This document shows positions 1 to 12,345 of a stretch of DNA of 64,000 nucleotides, piece after piece. The translations under genes were made by a program, and so were the position numbers. The stretch lies in assembly GCA_029204225.1 (NCBI GenBank), contig CM055110.1, positions 20,382,410 to 20,446,409 on the forward strand, in the 5' to 3' direction. Below the pieces are notes generated by a model, which did no database searches, was not told the DNA's origin, and saw nothing but the letters and a program-made list of their open reading frames with translations. Each line of letters starts with the position of its first letter. Position 1 is the stretch's first letter. Source of the DNA: Diphasiastrum complanatum (lineage: Eukaryota; Streptophyta; Lycopodiopsida; Lycopodiales; Lycopodiaceae).

Positions 1-330
1 CAACTGCATGGCGACCTTACCATTGTTAGGAAAGTTCCTGAGATTGCTTCTATTCCTACACCAGCCCCCAAACCTTCCAAATCACCATATAGACAGTTGA
101 AAGGCAAGGAGCCCCTCAAATCTCTAGCCCATGATGTGCCTGAATACTTTAAGGACTATACGAATGAGGATGTCACAATTCAATTACCCCAAGCTCAACG
201 TGAACCAAATGGTAATGCACCCTACGAAGGCCCTGCCCGCACCATCATTCTATCCTTGAGTGAGTTAACTGAAACTAACGAATACATTGTCCACGTCGGG
301 GCTCATCTCAATCTCGATAAAAAAATGTAT

Positions 331-1208
<878 letters not shown>

Positions 1209-1209
1209 G

Positions 1210-1227
1210 TGGTGCCGTTGCCAGGGA
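1210..1227 (+). other. Primer-binding site, tRNA-Asp type (gypsy)
   Basis: TGGTGCCGTTGCCAGGGA matches the plant gypsy primer site complementary to tRNA-Asp (TGGCGCCGTTGCCGGGGA) at 16 of 18 positions. It lies one base after the LTR's terminal CA and marks the LTR at 331-1208 as a 5' LTR. Confidence 0.75.
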
Positions 1228-2677
1228 TAGATTTTCACTAACTAGTATAGCTGCATTTTAGCTATTTCTTGCTTTTTAGAGTAGTTTTAGGTGGATTTTG
1301 GGTCGGAAGAGTTAGGTTTTTTTATTTTCTTGCATTTGGACTGTTCTCAGCTAGCAAAGGAGGTGTGAGAGGGTAGAGGAGGCCCTGAATAGTCTCTAAG
1401 GGCTTGACATCCAAACCAAAACTTGAGAAAACTCAAGAAACACACCAATGTGCATTTTTGGACGGAAAAAGAGCCTAAAATCTCATCAGACTTTAATATC
1501 TCTAAACCGATGAGAGTCAACCCTCGCACGACTGGCAAAAGCTCTAGGGTACTATCCCAGACCTACATAGAAGCCTGCGAGAGTTACTTCCTAGCAGATT
1601 GCAAAAATCAGAGAAAAAATCATAAAAATTCAAAAAAATCCTTGTAAAAAATCTTAAAATTCAAATCTTCACCAGAACTCTCGCAGAGCTCTCTGAAGCT
1701 CCATCTCAATGAGACCAAGACACAATGAAGCTTGCGAGAGTTAGTTCACTATTTAAATGCCTGTGCGAGAGTTCCCAATGAAAAAAAAGATGGAAAAATG
1801 CCAAAGAACCCTCGCAGACACTAAAATTTTCAGTTCCAGAGGTCAAGAATAATCGCAAGAATTATGAAATTTCATCTCAGTGAGGTCAGGACACAGAAGA
1901 GTTTGCGAGAGTAAGTTTGATTTCAGAGAGCAGAAAATTGAGTTTAAGTGCTAAAAAATCACTAAAAAATGAAGATCCAGCAAATCCTTTCAGAGAGAAC
2001 TCTCGCAGACCATTCTAATCGATCCAAAATGTCAATTTCCATTAGTGGTGAAGCCTGCAAGAGTTAGTACTAATTATTGGTGAAGATCAAACCAAATTAG
2101 TGGTTATGAACCTCGCAAACAGTGAATTTTTCACTTTTTGCGAGAGTTAACTCTCGCAGAGAATTACAGAGTTAGATCTACCTTATATGCAGCTCTTGTG
2201 AACCTTGCGAGAGTTAAGTCTCAATAATCAGAGAGATCTCAAGGTTTTTTACTAAAAAACAGCTAAAGAACTTTCGCACAACCAACCCTCACACTAGATA
2301 ACCCTCAAAGACCATATCAGTAGGAAGCTTTGCATCAGATCTAGCTACTATCAAATCTTAGGTCAATCAATGCAAGGAGTAAAAAGTTATCAAGGAAAAA
2401 CCACCGTTAGGGGCCTGATTTTCAAATTTCGACCAATCAAATTGATCATATCCTTAAAATCCAGATTGCATCCAATTGTATCAGCAAGATCCAATTACTC
2501 TGGGTTCTATCATCGAATGAATCTGAGATCTGGACTATCAATAGCAAGAAGGACAACGAATCAAACACCACACCTCCTTGATTAGTAGTTGCGCAACAAG
2601 AAGCAGAACCGGAACCAGTGCCAATGGAACCAATGGATCAACCCGTACAAATCTAAAGTTCAAAGTTTTTCAGAGAG
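1228..2677 (+). other. Internal leader region of the gypsy element with a dispersed GCGAGAGTT/CTCGCAGA motif
   Basis: No coding sequence can be supported. From about 1520 to 2270 the short word GCGAGAGTT and its near complement CTCGCAGA/AACTCTCGC occur at least a dozen times in both orientations, for example near 1573, 1678, 1733, 1764, 1904, 1998, 2138, 2149 and 2207. Around 2137-2160 two opposed copies form an almost perfect palindrome. The region ends where a copia LTR starts at 2678. Confidence 0.6.
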
Positions 2678-3784
2678 TGTTAGATTTTTTATGCTCAGGC
2701 TTAAACAAATCATTCAAGTAATGAGCATCCTGAAAAACTGAAGGCCGACTTCAAATTTTCGGATTTTCACATTTTTCTTTCTTTTACCTTACCTTCGCCC
2801 TTTTTCGCTCCTTAGCAAAAAATGCGACACATTGGCTAAGTGGCCAGAATGCATTAGAAACCATTCTAAAGACACCTTTGCTTTTTCCGCCTTTGTCGTC
2901 TTTTTCGCTCATGAAAAATGTGACACACTGGCCAGAATGACTTAAACTATTTCTGGACTACCTTCAACTTTTTTGCCTTTTTGCTCCTTGCAAAAAATGC
3001 AACAAAGTACCTAGAAAACCTTAAAACCATTTTTGGGCACCTTCGTCTTTTTCCAGTTTTCTTCGCAACCTCTAAACTAAGGCACTTTTGGCCTTTCTGA
3101 CTACCTTTTAGTTTAAGGTACCTTCACCTTCTTCTCTGCCTTCAGTGTAAGGCACTTTTCTGCTTTTTCATCTTTTTCCGTCTTCTTCGTTGCCTTGATT
3201 CTAAGGGCACCTTAGGTATTTAGATACTTTTAATGTAAGAGCACCTTCATGAGTTGCATACCTTCAATCTAACGGCACCTTCAAGTTTTTCAGCTTTTTC
3301 GCATTTTGCTACATTGGCTGACCGACGTAGCCAACTTATCAGCAACCCTAAAATAGTTGGACGACCAAATATCCCAAAGGCGGTTAGCAGTTACTAGCTT
3401 TGTACATGTGCAAAGACTGGCGTAATTAGCAATAAAGTCTTGTAAGATATTTTGTTCCTCAACACTTATAAATCTATATATTAGCTGATTCAAGCTATGT
3501 AAGTATTAATTTAAGTTAATTAAATCCTTTTTCAATAAGAGTTATCTATAGCCAGTGTTATCACACTCAGCAAGCTGAAGTTATTACTTCAAGCTATCGT
3601 ACTCACTGTTGATATTAATTAGAGTGCAATTTTTGTCTCACTACTGTGTCGTTCATTTGCGCATTTTGTATGAATTCTTCTACTTGAATAATTTTGCTGC
3701 TAACTATTGTATTTCCGTTCCTACATGCCACGCTCAATCCTCGAGCTTCCGCTGGCGCTCATGCCCACACGTGATTTTACGACA
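2678..3784 (+). repeat. Copia LTR (solo-like copy) of the family seen at 7017-7733
   Basis: Starts TGTTAGATTTTTTATGC and ends TTTTACGACA, the same ends as the LTR at 7017-7733. It is about 390 bp longer because a CACCTTCGCCTTTTTCGCTCC-like segment with 'gcaaaaaatgcgac' is repeated several times between 2790 and 3200. No copia primer site follows the end: the sequence continues 'tggccaag' into a second, truncated LTR piece. It is therefore a solo or recombined LTR. Confidence 0.7.
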
Positions 3785-4254
3785 TGGCCAAGTGGCTAGA
3801 ATGCCTTAGAAACCATTCTTAAGGCACCTTCGCCTTTTTTGCCCCTTCGCAAAAAATGCGACAAAGTGGCCAGAATGCCTTAGAAACCATTTTAAGGCAT
3901 AAGATATTTTCTCTCCCGACACTTGTAAATATATATATATATATATACTAGCTTACACAAGCTATGTAAGTGTTAATTTGAGTTAATTGAATCTCTCTTT
4001 CAATAAAAGTTTTTATGTAGCCAGCGTTATCATGCTCAACAAGCTAAAGTTATTACTTCAAGCTGTTGTACTCACTGTTGACTTTAATCAGAGTGCAATT
4101 TTGTCTCACTACTGCGTTGTTCATTTGCGCAATCTGTATGAATTCTTCTACTTAAATTTTTTTTCTTGCTGCTAATTGTTGTGTTTCTGTTCCTACATGC
4201 CATGCTCAATCCTCGAGCTTTCGCTGCCACTCACACCCGCGGTTTTACGATAGA
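3785..4254 (+). repeat. Second, truncated copy of the same copia LTR
   Basis: The sequence after 3784 re-enters the LTR in its middle ('gccttttttgccccttcgcaaaaaatgcg') and runs again to the 3' terminus ('ggttttacga' near 4250). It repeats the 'cagagtgcaatttt-gtctcactactg' block of the other copies. This gives a partial tandem LTR arrangement, expected from unequal recombination between LTRs. Confidence 0.6.
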
Positions 4255-4692
4255 TAGAGTCGGCCTTTCTTCGACAAGTCGACCTTGCTCGACAAGTCGA
4301 TTGCCACTCTGATGCCTCTTTCGGATAATAAAGTACTTTTGCAGACTATGCGACAATGCATGTAAAACTGCAGCAAGGTGAGTGGAACTAGAGTAATATG
4401 GGATTTAGGAGAGTAGAGGGATAAATCCAACACCCCCACTTAATCTAAATTCATGAATGCCTTGATCTTCGACTAAGCGATGCACAAATTTTGTTGTGTG
4501 CATCAATACTCAATGCCTTGGATCTGTGGTCACATCTTGTGTTCGACAATACGTCAAGCTTACCTCTCTGTCGAGAACTTTACTATTAGTGATATCGAAT
4601 TTCAATGTGCTTACTCCTAGAGTGAAATCCAGGATTGGCCGATAAAGCGATGACACTTTGATTTTTTTCAAACCAAAATTGTTGGAGTGCAT
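4240..4692 (-). pseudogene. Antisense copia relic: RNase H tail plus start of 3' LTR
   Basis: Read on the minus strand, 4692-4440 encodes a decayed C-terminal end of copia RNase H, with a segment like 'FDI...SKVLDREVSLTYCRT' matching the usual 'HIEvryHfVRdkV' tail. It is followed by a G-rich polypurine stretch and a TG start at 4432 (TGTTGGATTTATCC), which looks like a 3' LTR start. The same family end appears near 46505 on the minus strand. Stops and frame changes show it is dead. Confidence 0.5.
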
Positions 4693-4944
4693 TGATTCAA
4701 ACTAATGTCTGACAGTAAATTTCTCAACCAAAATGCTTCTTCACATATTGTTTGTGTGAAATACCAAACTAGAGTTATCTTCAAAACAAGCCATTTCTAG
4801 ACTACAAGATGTTTTGTCTAACACATAACTACATAAAACCTGTTCTTGGGCACTTAGTGGGTCCCGCCACTAAAGTACTATTGGCTAAGCTTACCAAGTG
4901 GTCCCTGCCATATAGTACACTACTGTATAGGTAAAGTAGTTAAG

Positions 4945-5616
4945 TGCGAGGGCATTGGCTCCCTACATGTATAAGCCCAACCCAATGAGCGCGCGAATTA
5001 GTTTTGTAAAACTTGTCGAATTAGGAATAAGTGACTAGGGTCTTAAAACTCTAAAATGACATTAGAGGCCCTAAGTCAAGTTGTTAATAAAAAAACTCAA
5101 AGGGCCCAAATTAGAACTCACATAAAACATATGAGTGCCCTTTGTGCTTTTCTTAGTACCGTTAGATTCGTTTTGTGTTAGTTTAAATGACTTGGATTAG
5201 GATCCTTGCCATAGTAATTAGCCAATAGGAAGAAGGGGCAAGGGCCTTCCCCATCTATAGAAAGGCACCTCTTGTATCCATTTTCCATGTTCAAGAAGAA
5301 GAGATTCTGTTGAGATTTACAACGAACATCCTTGCTTCCTTCCCTCCTCTCTCTCACATGTTTTTTATTTTTGCTATTGCTTTCGGTCTGCTACTTCTTG
5401 CTCTTCATGATTGTTGATGATTTTTGAAACATCAGAATTGTAGGATGTAAGCACCTCCATCCATGTATTTTATCTTACTCTTGCTTTTGGTTAAAGTAGG
5501 GTGGTTAATTAGGTGTGGTTAGAGTAGGAAGAGGGTAGTTTGCAAGCTAACTTCGCAAGGAAAGCACTATTCCCTTGGGAACAAATCGATGTGTGACAAT
5601 GACGTAGGCTGATACA
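4945..5616 (+). repeat. Ty3-gypsy-type LTR, copy 2
   Basis: Starts TGCGAGGGCATTGGC and ends GATACA, followed by 'aattt' and a tRNA-Asp primer site. It shares blocks with copy 1 at 331-1208. The sequence 'catctatagaaaggcacctc' near 5250 lies where an LTR promoter and R region would be, but no perfect TATA box is visible. Confidence 0.7.
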
Positions 5617-5622
5617 AATTTT

Positions 5623-5640
5623 TGGCGTCGTTGTCGGGGA
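5623..5640 (+). other. Primer-binding site, tRNA-Asp type (gypsy)
   Basis: TGGCGTCGTTGTCGGGGA differs from the canonical plant tRNA-Asp primer site at two positions, both C to T. The preceding 'caaattttt' spacer is usual for Athila/Tat-like plant gypsy elements. Confidence 0.8.
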
Positions 5641-6180
5641 ATAGATTAGCATTATCTTGCTTTTTTAGCTTGCATGCATTCATCTTGTGTTTCATTAGGA
5701 AAAATATGGGCTCAAAATGGGCCCTTTAAGAAGTTTGAGTTTAGAGAGAGGTTGTGTAGAGAGAGAATGAAAACCGGTACATTTGGTTACCGTTTTTTGA
5801 GTTTCCGGTAATGCTTGCATTCTAACTATTGTGATTTACTAGCTCTAACTTCAGGCATTAATTAGTTAAGCATTCTTGTAATAACGAAAGATGAAATTTC
5901 TCTACATGTTTCAACCGACTTGAAATCTTGGTATGCTCTTTGTAGAATATGTAGCAGGAGCAATATGAGCTCAATTTTTTGTATGCTCATAGTAAAATAT
6001 GACGTGGGAGAATTATGAAAATATGACAAAATTTAGTTTTCTTATTTTATAGTTCTTGTTCAGCCTCCAAAGGTTTGTTGTGGTTTCGCCAGCGTTGTCA
6101 CAGATGTATCATAGTGGGTTTATTTGTTGGGCCCCATGGTAACAGTAGCCATTCTCTCAACCAATGTGCATAGTGCCCGC
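5641..6180. other. Non-coding remnant downstream of the gypsy primer site
   Basis: No ORF, RNA gene or clear repeat can be supported here. It probably represents the untranslated leader of the gypsy element at 4945, now decayed. Confidence 0.4.
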
Positions 6181-6840
6181 TTAGCTTGATGGTATCTTCC
6201 TTGTGATTTCTTGTGGTGATAGCAAATTTTTGTAACTATCACAAGTCATACTATATGTTTCAAAGGATCCTAAGATGATGGGCCACTGTAGATTAGAGTG
6301 GTGACTATTAGATGGCCGCAACTCGAATTTTTGGTAGGACAACAGGAATTCCATATCCGGCATATACAGAATGTAAGAATCTAGATCCTCAAATCAGACA
6401 TGTTTGGCAATCAGCTCTTTCATTTGGGGTGGAAAATTAGGGATATGTCCCTTGACTGCTCGAGTTTTTTCTGGTTCTCTAATCTTCTCTTGTGACTTGT
6501 AAGCAGCTACTTCCCTTGTCAAGGAGCGGATTGAGATTTCATTCGTTGTTGTCTCTCAAATTAGTCGACCTATAGTTCTTTTTTGGCTTTCAATGTGTGC
6601 AAGTTGTCTAGCTTGTTGTATTCTTTTCTATTCTTTTATTTGTTGATGTCGTTTCTTCCAAGCATCCCTAGACTTTTCTAAACTAAAGGTCTCGTTGCTA
6701 TTCTGAATAGTGAGGTTGCTTGTAGTTTTCAGTTCATTGAGTTCTTTGGTGTGCCTATCTCGTTCCTTGGAGAGAACTTGTGCCAATGCTTCCCATAATT
6801 TCTGTGGTCCTTGATTACTTGTAGTTGTGTCCCCCATGAT
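6181..6840 (-). pseudogene. Antisense retroelement gag N-terminal relic
   Basis: On the minus strand an ATG near 6835 opens a frame beginning MGDTTTSNQGPQKLWEALAQ, followed by a charged helical segment (LSKERDRHTKELNEL, SLEKSRDAWKKRHQQIKE). After a stop it continues in the same style to 'NFPPQMKELIAKHV' near 6400. The composition is that of a plant gypsy Gag N-terminus. The match is by style rather than by a catalytic motif. It runs opposite to the LTR at 4945, so it belongs to another insertion. Confidence 0.4.
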
Positions 6841-7016
6841 GTTAATTTCCTGATACATACGAGTGGTGTGCAAACTCAGATGATTTTCCTAGTGCTAAGG
6901 TATGTGTGTTGCTTCAAGCGGTGTGCATCAATCCTTGTGCTATGTCATGTTGGTGTGTCCAAAAACAGGCCAATTCTTGACTCATCAGATGATATAAGTC
7001 TTGTAGGAGACAAGGA

Positions 7017-7733
7017 TGTTAGATTTCTTATGCTCATCCTTAAACAAATCATTCAAGTAATGAGCATCCTGAAAAACTGAAGGCCAACTACATGTTTTTG
7101 CTACCTTTAGGCACTTTTCAGCTTTTTTGCCTTTTTCGTCTTCTTCGATGCCTTAAATCTAAGGACACCTTCAGGATTTACATACCTTAAGCCTAAAGGG
7201 CACCTTCAGGATTTGCATACCTCAGTCTAAAGTGCACCTTCAGGTTTTTCGGGTTTTTCGCATTTTTGCTACATTGGCAGACTAACGTCGCCAACTTATC
7301 ATCAACCCTAAAACAGTTGGAGAAACAAATATCCTAAGGGCGGTTACCAACTTTGTATAGATGCAAAACTAGAGTAAATAGCAGTTAAGGCATAAGATAT
7401 TTTTCCTCTCGACACTTGTAAATCTATATATTAGCTCAATCAAGCTATGTAGGTGTTAATTTGAGTTAATTGAATTTCTCTTTCAATTAGAGTTTTTCTA
7501 TAGCCAGCGTTATCACCCTCAGCAAGATGAAGTTATTACTTCAAGAGATTGTACTCATTGTTGATATTAATCAGAGTGCAATTTTTGTCTCACTACTGCG
7601 TTGTTTATTTGCGCAATCTGTATAAATTCTTCTACTTGAATATTTTTGCTGCTAACTCTTGTGTTTCCGTTCCTACACACCGCGCTCAATCCTCAAGCTT
7701 TCGCTACCGCCCACGCCCACATGCTTTACGACA
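7017..7733 (+). repeat. Copia 5' LTR (717 bp)
   Basis: Starts TGTTAGATTTCTTATGC, ends TTTACGACA, and is followed at once by a perfect initiator tRNA-Met primer site, which fixes the 3' boundary. It matches the LTR copies at 2678-3784 and 3785-4254. Confidence 0.85.
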
Positions 7734-7745
7734 TGGTATCAGAGC
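7734..7745 (+). other. Primer-binding site, initiator tRNA-Met (copia)
   Basis: TGGTATCAGAGC is the canonical plant Ty1-copia primer site and abuts the LTR end with no gap. Confidence 0.9.
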
Positions 7746-7876
7746 GAGCATTTTAGTAATCTGCATTTCTACTGTGGATTATCGGTCTCGTTTCTATCAA
7801 GACGTCTTTTTAGCAAATGCGCAGCCAACAGTATTCCGACAGTCGTTGTTTCTACCAACGATCTCGTTCAACCAGA

Positions 7877-8660
7877 ATGGATCCATCATCTAGCTCATCT
7901 CTCATTGACAAACTCGATGGAGATAACTACCATCTCTGAAAATTCAAGATGAAGGTTATACTTCTAGCCAAAGAACTGTGGGACATCGTTGATGGCACAA
8001 AGCTCAAACCAAAAGGTGATGCAGCCAGCACCACCAAGTGGAGACTGAGAGATGGAAAAGCATTTGCCATGATCACCCTCAACATAAAGGACACTCAAAT
8101 CAGCCACATACATGTTGCTCAGACTACTAAGGATGCATGGGACATCCTAGCAACTCTCTATGATATTAGAGATGGTACTTCCAAGCTTCATCTGAGGAAG
8201 AAATTCTTCACCCTCAAAATGTCTGACGTAGATAGTGTTTTGAGTCACCTCAACACATTCAAAAATATTATGGAGCAGATGATTGCAACTGGCTCAGTCA
8301 TAGAAGATTTTGATGCATTCATGACTCTATTATCGACTCTACCTGAAGCCTATGAAAATTGGGTAATGGCAATTTCTATCCAGGAGCACCTCACTTTATC
8401 AAGAGTAATTTAACTGCTCCTACAAGAGGAGATTAGAATATCAGCATCCTCCTCAGGCTCATAATCAATTTCTCAAGCTCTGTATTCAAATCAAAAGTCT
8501 AGATCCAAGACATCTAAAAGTCAGGCTCTACTAACAAGAAGAGCAATATGCAGTCTGGACCAAATTATGGTTCAAGATCGAATTCAAGCTCTTCATCATT
8601 CCAACCAGTGCAGAAACTTTTCTGCAAATATTGTAAGAGGACTGGCCACGAGGAGTCTCT
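7877..8660 (+). pseudogene. Copia gag pseudogene with truncated zinc knuckle
   Basis: The ATG at 7877 opens MDPSSSSSLIDKLDGDNYHL, the usual start of a copia Gag. Codon 21, normally the Trp of a YxLW motif, is TGA. The frame continues through the UBN2-type gag domain (KELWDIVDG, AWDILATLYD) to a second in-frame stop at 8411-8413, inside what should read SRVI-x-LLLQEE. Further on, CKYCKRTGHEE near 8625 is the start of the CCHC knuckle, but its last Cys is missing because the sequence jumps into the region after integrase. Gag is dead, and protease and integrase are deleted. Confidence 0.85.
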
Positions 8661-10320
8661 TCATCAAGTATTGATCAAGATGAAGACTTGTTGGGGCCAA
8701 GATCACAAGAGAAGTCGAGTCTACCAATGACTCCAAGAAGATCAACCCGAGAGAGATCCGAGCCTAGAAGACTCACCTACTTGGAAAAAGGCAAACAAGT
8801 GGAGGATTCAAGTTATCTACATGCTTTTCACACTTCCATTGAAGAACCATCAAGTGTGGAGGAAGCTCTTCAATCAAAGGATTGGATCAAAGCTATGGAG
8901 GCCGAGTATGAAGCTTTGATGCAAAATGTGACTTGGCAACTTGTAGATCCACCTAATGACAAGCATGTCATTGGATGCAAGTGGGTCTATAGAATCAAGC
9001 TCAATAATGATGGATCAATCAATAAGTTCAAAGCAAGGCTTTGTGCTAAAGGCTATGCCCAAATCAAAGGCATAGATTATGAAGAAACCTTTGCTCCCGT
9101 AGCAAAGATGGTAACCATTAGAATTCTCATTACCATTTGTTGTTTTTATGATTGGCAAATGCTTCAACTTGATGTTTCCAATGCTTTCTTGAATGGTTAC
9201 CTAGAAGAAGAAATATATATGCATCAACCTCCAGGTTTTGTTGTGAATGGCAAAGGATCAAAAGTATGCTTACTTTTTAAAAGTTTGAAACAAGCTCCAA
9301 GGGCTTGGTATGAGAGGTTGAACACTTATCTTCTTTCTATTGGTTTCAAGATTAGTTCATATGATCCATCATTATATCTTAAACATGTTGGTAATGATAT
9401 AATCATGTTGCTTATTTATGTTGATGACATTCTATTATGTGGAAGCAACATGGATTTACTTCTTGATACCAAGATCTCCTTAGGAAAGGAATTCAAAATG
9501 CAAGATCTTGGATTTTTACATCATGTACTTGGATTAGAGATTAAGATCTCTAATGACTTAGCTTTCATTTCTCAAGAAAGTTATGTAAGATCTATGCTTA
9601 AGAAGTTTAAAATGCAAGATTGTAAAAGCATAGATACTCCTATGGAGGCTAATGTTAAAGACACTAAAACTTGTGACGAAGCATCCTTTGAGGACATCAC
9701 ACTTTTTAGAAGTCTAATAGGCTCTTTAATATGGCTCACTATCACTAGGGCTGATCTTAGCTTTAGTGTACATAAGCTTAGTCAAAGCATGCAAAATTCA
9801 AAGATCCACGATTGGAAAAAGAGGAAGATGATCTTGAGATATATTGCATCTACTCAAGACTATGGACTTTGTTTCAAAAGACATGATTTAGGCCTTGTTG
9901 CCTTTTCAGATTCGGATTTTGCAGGTGATAAGGTGGATAGAAAGTCCACAAGGTCTTACACAATATTTTTGGGAGGTAATCTTGTCTCTTGGCAATCTAA
10001 GAACCAAGACACTATCTCCTTATCCTCATGTGAAGTCGAGTACAAGGCTTTGACTATCACAACAAAGGAGGTCATTTGGATCAAAAGATTACAAATGTGA
10101 TAGCATCTCGGCCCAATATCTTACAAGTAATCCAATCTTCCATGCAAGAAGTAAACACATAGAGGTAGCACACCACTATGTTAGAGACAAAGTTATGGAT
10201 GGTGAGATTCTCCTTGAGCATGTATCAACTTCAAATTGTTATGCAGATTTACTCACCAAGCCTCTAGCTAAGAAGGACTTTGAAAGACATAGATCAAATC
10301 TTGGCTTGATCTCCAAGTCC
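8650..10320 (+). pseudogene. Copia pol: reverse transcriptase and RNase H
   Basis: The frame is open from about 8652, in the linker after integrase, to a TGA at 10098-10100. Features in order: the RT_copia start (WIKAMEAEYEAL, TWQLVDPP), CKWVYRIKLNNDGSINKFKAR, the first catalytic region (QLDVSNAFLNGYL), the palm motif YVDDILL near 9418, and RNase H (SDSDFAGDKVDRKSTRSY, then SLSSCEVEYKAL). After the stop, one frame change restores the tail (RSKHIEVAHHYVRDKV, LLTKPLAKKDFERHRSNLGL), ending near 10317. RT and RNase H are otherwise well preserved, so this copy is fairly young. It lacks integrase and so cannot act alone. Confidence 0.9.
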
Positions 10321-10354
10321 TTAATATTGTAAGTATTATTTTTATTTTAAGGAG

Positions 10355-10916
10355 TGTGAAAATACTGTAAAATTAAAATAATATTAAACTTAGAGACTCA
10401 AGTTTTGGAGTTTGTCCAAACTTGAGGTAGACTAGTCTAGTAACTTTCCAATTAGAGTCAAGTTAGATCTTAGTCTTCATAGTGATGTGTAGGTCTAGAA
10501 CCTATCAAGAAGCATTTGAGGCTACTCTTGTAGGTCAAAGGATTCTCAAAAAGAGAGATTCTCAAGTCTTATCCATTTCTCTTTTTGTCATCTTACTAGT
10601 AGAGAGGTAGAGGCAATGTGGCATCTAGGTTGTTCTCTCTCTCTCTCCACGAGTTCTAGAAGGCCTCTTGTATTATAAATAAGGTGGCTTTGTACCTCAA
10701 GACACACTTCTTCAAGTAAAGCTTCCATTTGATCCATTTGAGGTGTAATGATAGTTAGATTGTGATGAATGGTCTTGCCTTCATGCTAACTAGCTTGCCA
10801 ATGTTTTCCATCTCATTGTTTTTGGAATAGAAGCTAGTTTAGTGTGTGATGATTCATTCTCTTGATCCTTTGAACTTGCAGCTGGTTCACACGTGTGAAA
10901 AGTTCTCACTAACCGC
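10355..10916 (+). repeat. Copia 3' LTR, different family from the 5' LTR
   Basis: A purine-rich stretch 'ttaaggag' precedes TGTGAAAATACTG at 10355, the expected start of a 3' LTR right after the pol tail. A TATA-like 'tattataaataagg' lies near 10671. The 3' end is uncertain; CA at 10915-10916 is one candidate. It does not resemble the LTR at 7017-7733, so the two ends of this element come from different families. Confidence 0.55.
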
Positions 10917-10924
10917 ACTAGTTT

Positions 10925-12345
10925 TCATAATCCTATTTCCACTTTTATATTTTCTAACCCTTTCCGCAATTCATCAGTCCACATTTTCTTATGTTTCATT
11001 CTCCTCGTTGTCTTGAGTTTTGGATTCAGTTTGGGATTTAGTGGTGCAAGTAATGGTCTCACTGGTTGTTGACTATATGGATGGGGTATCTTCTTCACTT
11101 CTAGTTCTGAGACTTCTCCTTCTTCTTTTTCTATGCGTGTATCTTCTTTCTCTTTTTTTAATGACGGCGAAGTGACTGGTCTTGGTGCAGCTATTTCTTT
11201 GGGCTCTTCGGGTCTTTCTAGCTGTTTTTCTTTTGGTTGAGTTTTCAGCCCACTTCGGGTGACTATCAATACTTCTTTCCTAGGTCTTTGTGTTCTTAAG
11301 GTTTATATTTTGATAAGACTGACTGGTGATCATTCCTCATGTACCTTGAACTTTCCTTTTTCAACTGCAATAAATTTATGATCCTTTTGCAGAAAATGTG
11401 CTTGCCTAGATGGACCCTCATTACCAGGCTCAGAAATTCTATGGTTAATTGGTCCTGGTATTCAATTCCCATTGTTTAAGTCTTCTCTTCTATTCCAACA
11501 TCTATCCTCCAAATGGCTTGTCTTCTGACAGTATCAACATATTGTGTCGGGGCAGTTTCGATTCAGATGGTTGCCTTGGAAATAGTGACACACCAAGCTT
11601 GGTGGAGTGTCTAAGGGATGTCTTTGTCCTATTATGTTTTGTTGTCGCTTCAGGAAGTTTATATCTGCAGCTAAAGTCGAGATGTTTTCATGCATCACAT
11701 CCATATATCCTTTTAGCATAGCCTTCACATCGTCAATTCTAGTATTAGATCCTATGCTTTTGTATCCTTGTTCTCCGTGTGTGTTCCTAATGACTGGTGC
11801 AACTTGCCTTTGGTTTACTGCATCACTCTGGTAGTACTCTAGTAGTTCATCAGGATGGGTCTATTTTGCGGTGCGTGTTGTGCTATCGGCAGTGTAGATG
11901 GTATGTGTGGTCCGTATTGACCATGTCCCATATTTGAGGGTGTTTCCCATATATCACATCCAAGGTTCAAGTTGTTTACTACATGAGATATTTTTGATGC
12001 TTGATCCATCGTTATCTATGTTTCTTCGGCTATTACTACTTTTTCTACAGCTTCTTCTAGAGTCTAAAGATTAGTATGTCTCACTATCAGCTGCAGGTCA
12101 CTTTTCAATCCTTGTAGAAAAAATGTCAATACGAGTTTTAGGGGAAGTGCTACCTTGACTCCTACATGGCGAGATAATTTGATTAACCGTCGCAAATACT
12201 CCTCCTCCTGCTGGATGGAGGTTAATGTGAATAACAGGCCACCAGTTGTTCGATGAGGGACAAACTTTGCTAAGAACATCCTATAAAAGGCATCGATATC
12301 TGCAATGAATTCTTTGGGAAGGTTATAATACCCTTCCAACAAATC
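10925..12345 (-). pseudogene. Antisense Ty3-gypsy gag and start of protease region
   Basis: On the minus strand 12342-12064 encodes a retrotransposon gag core (FYRMFLAKFVP, TSIQQEEEYLRRL, FFLQGLKSDLQ). A stop-broken stretch follows, then the zinc knuckle near 11590-11540 (CHYFQGNHLNRNC, a CX2-4CX4HX4C-like pattern with a non-standard second position) and the segment after the knuckle, MIVTRSGLKTQPKEK (11269-10925), typical of the Gag-protease junction. Several stops make it a pseudogene. It is cut on the left by the copia 3' LTR. RT and integrase are not visible. Confidence 0.75.

Noticed and set aside
6811-7080. Plus-strand ORF of 89 codons
   Set aside because: It overlaps the antisense gag relic and runs into the copia LTR start; no domain.
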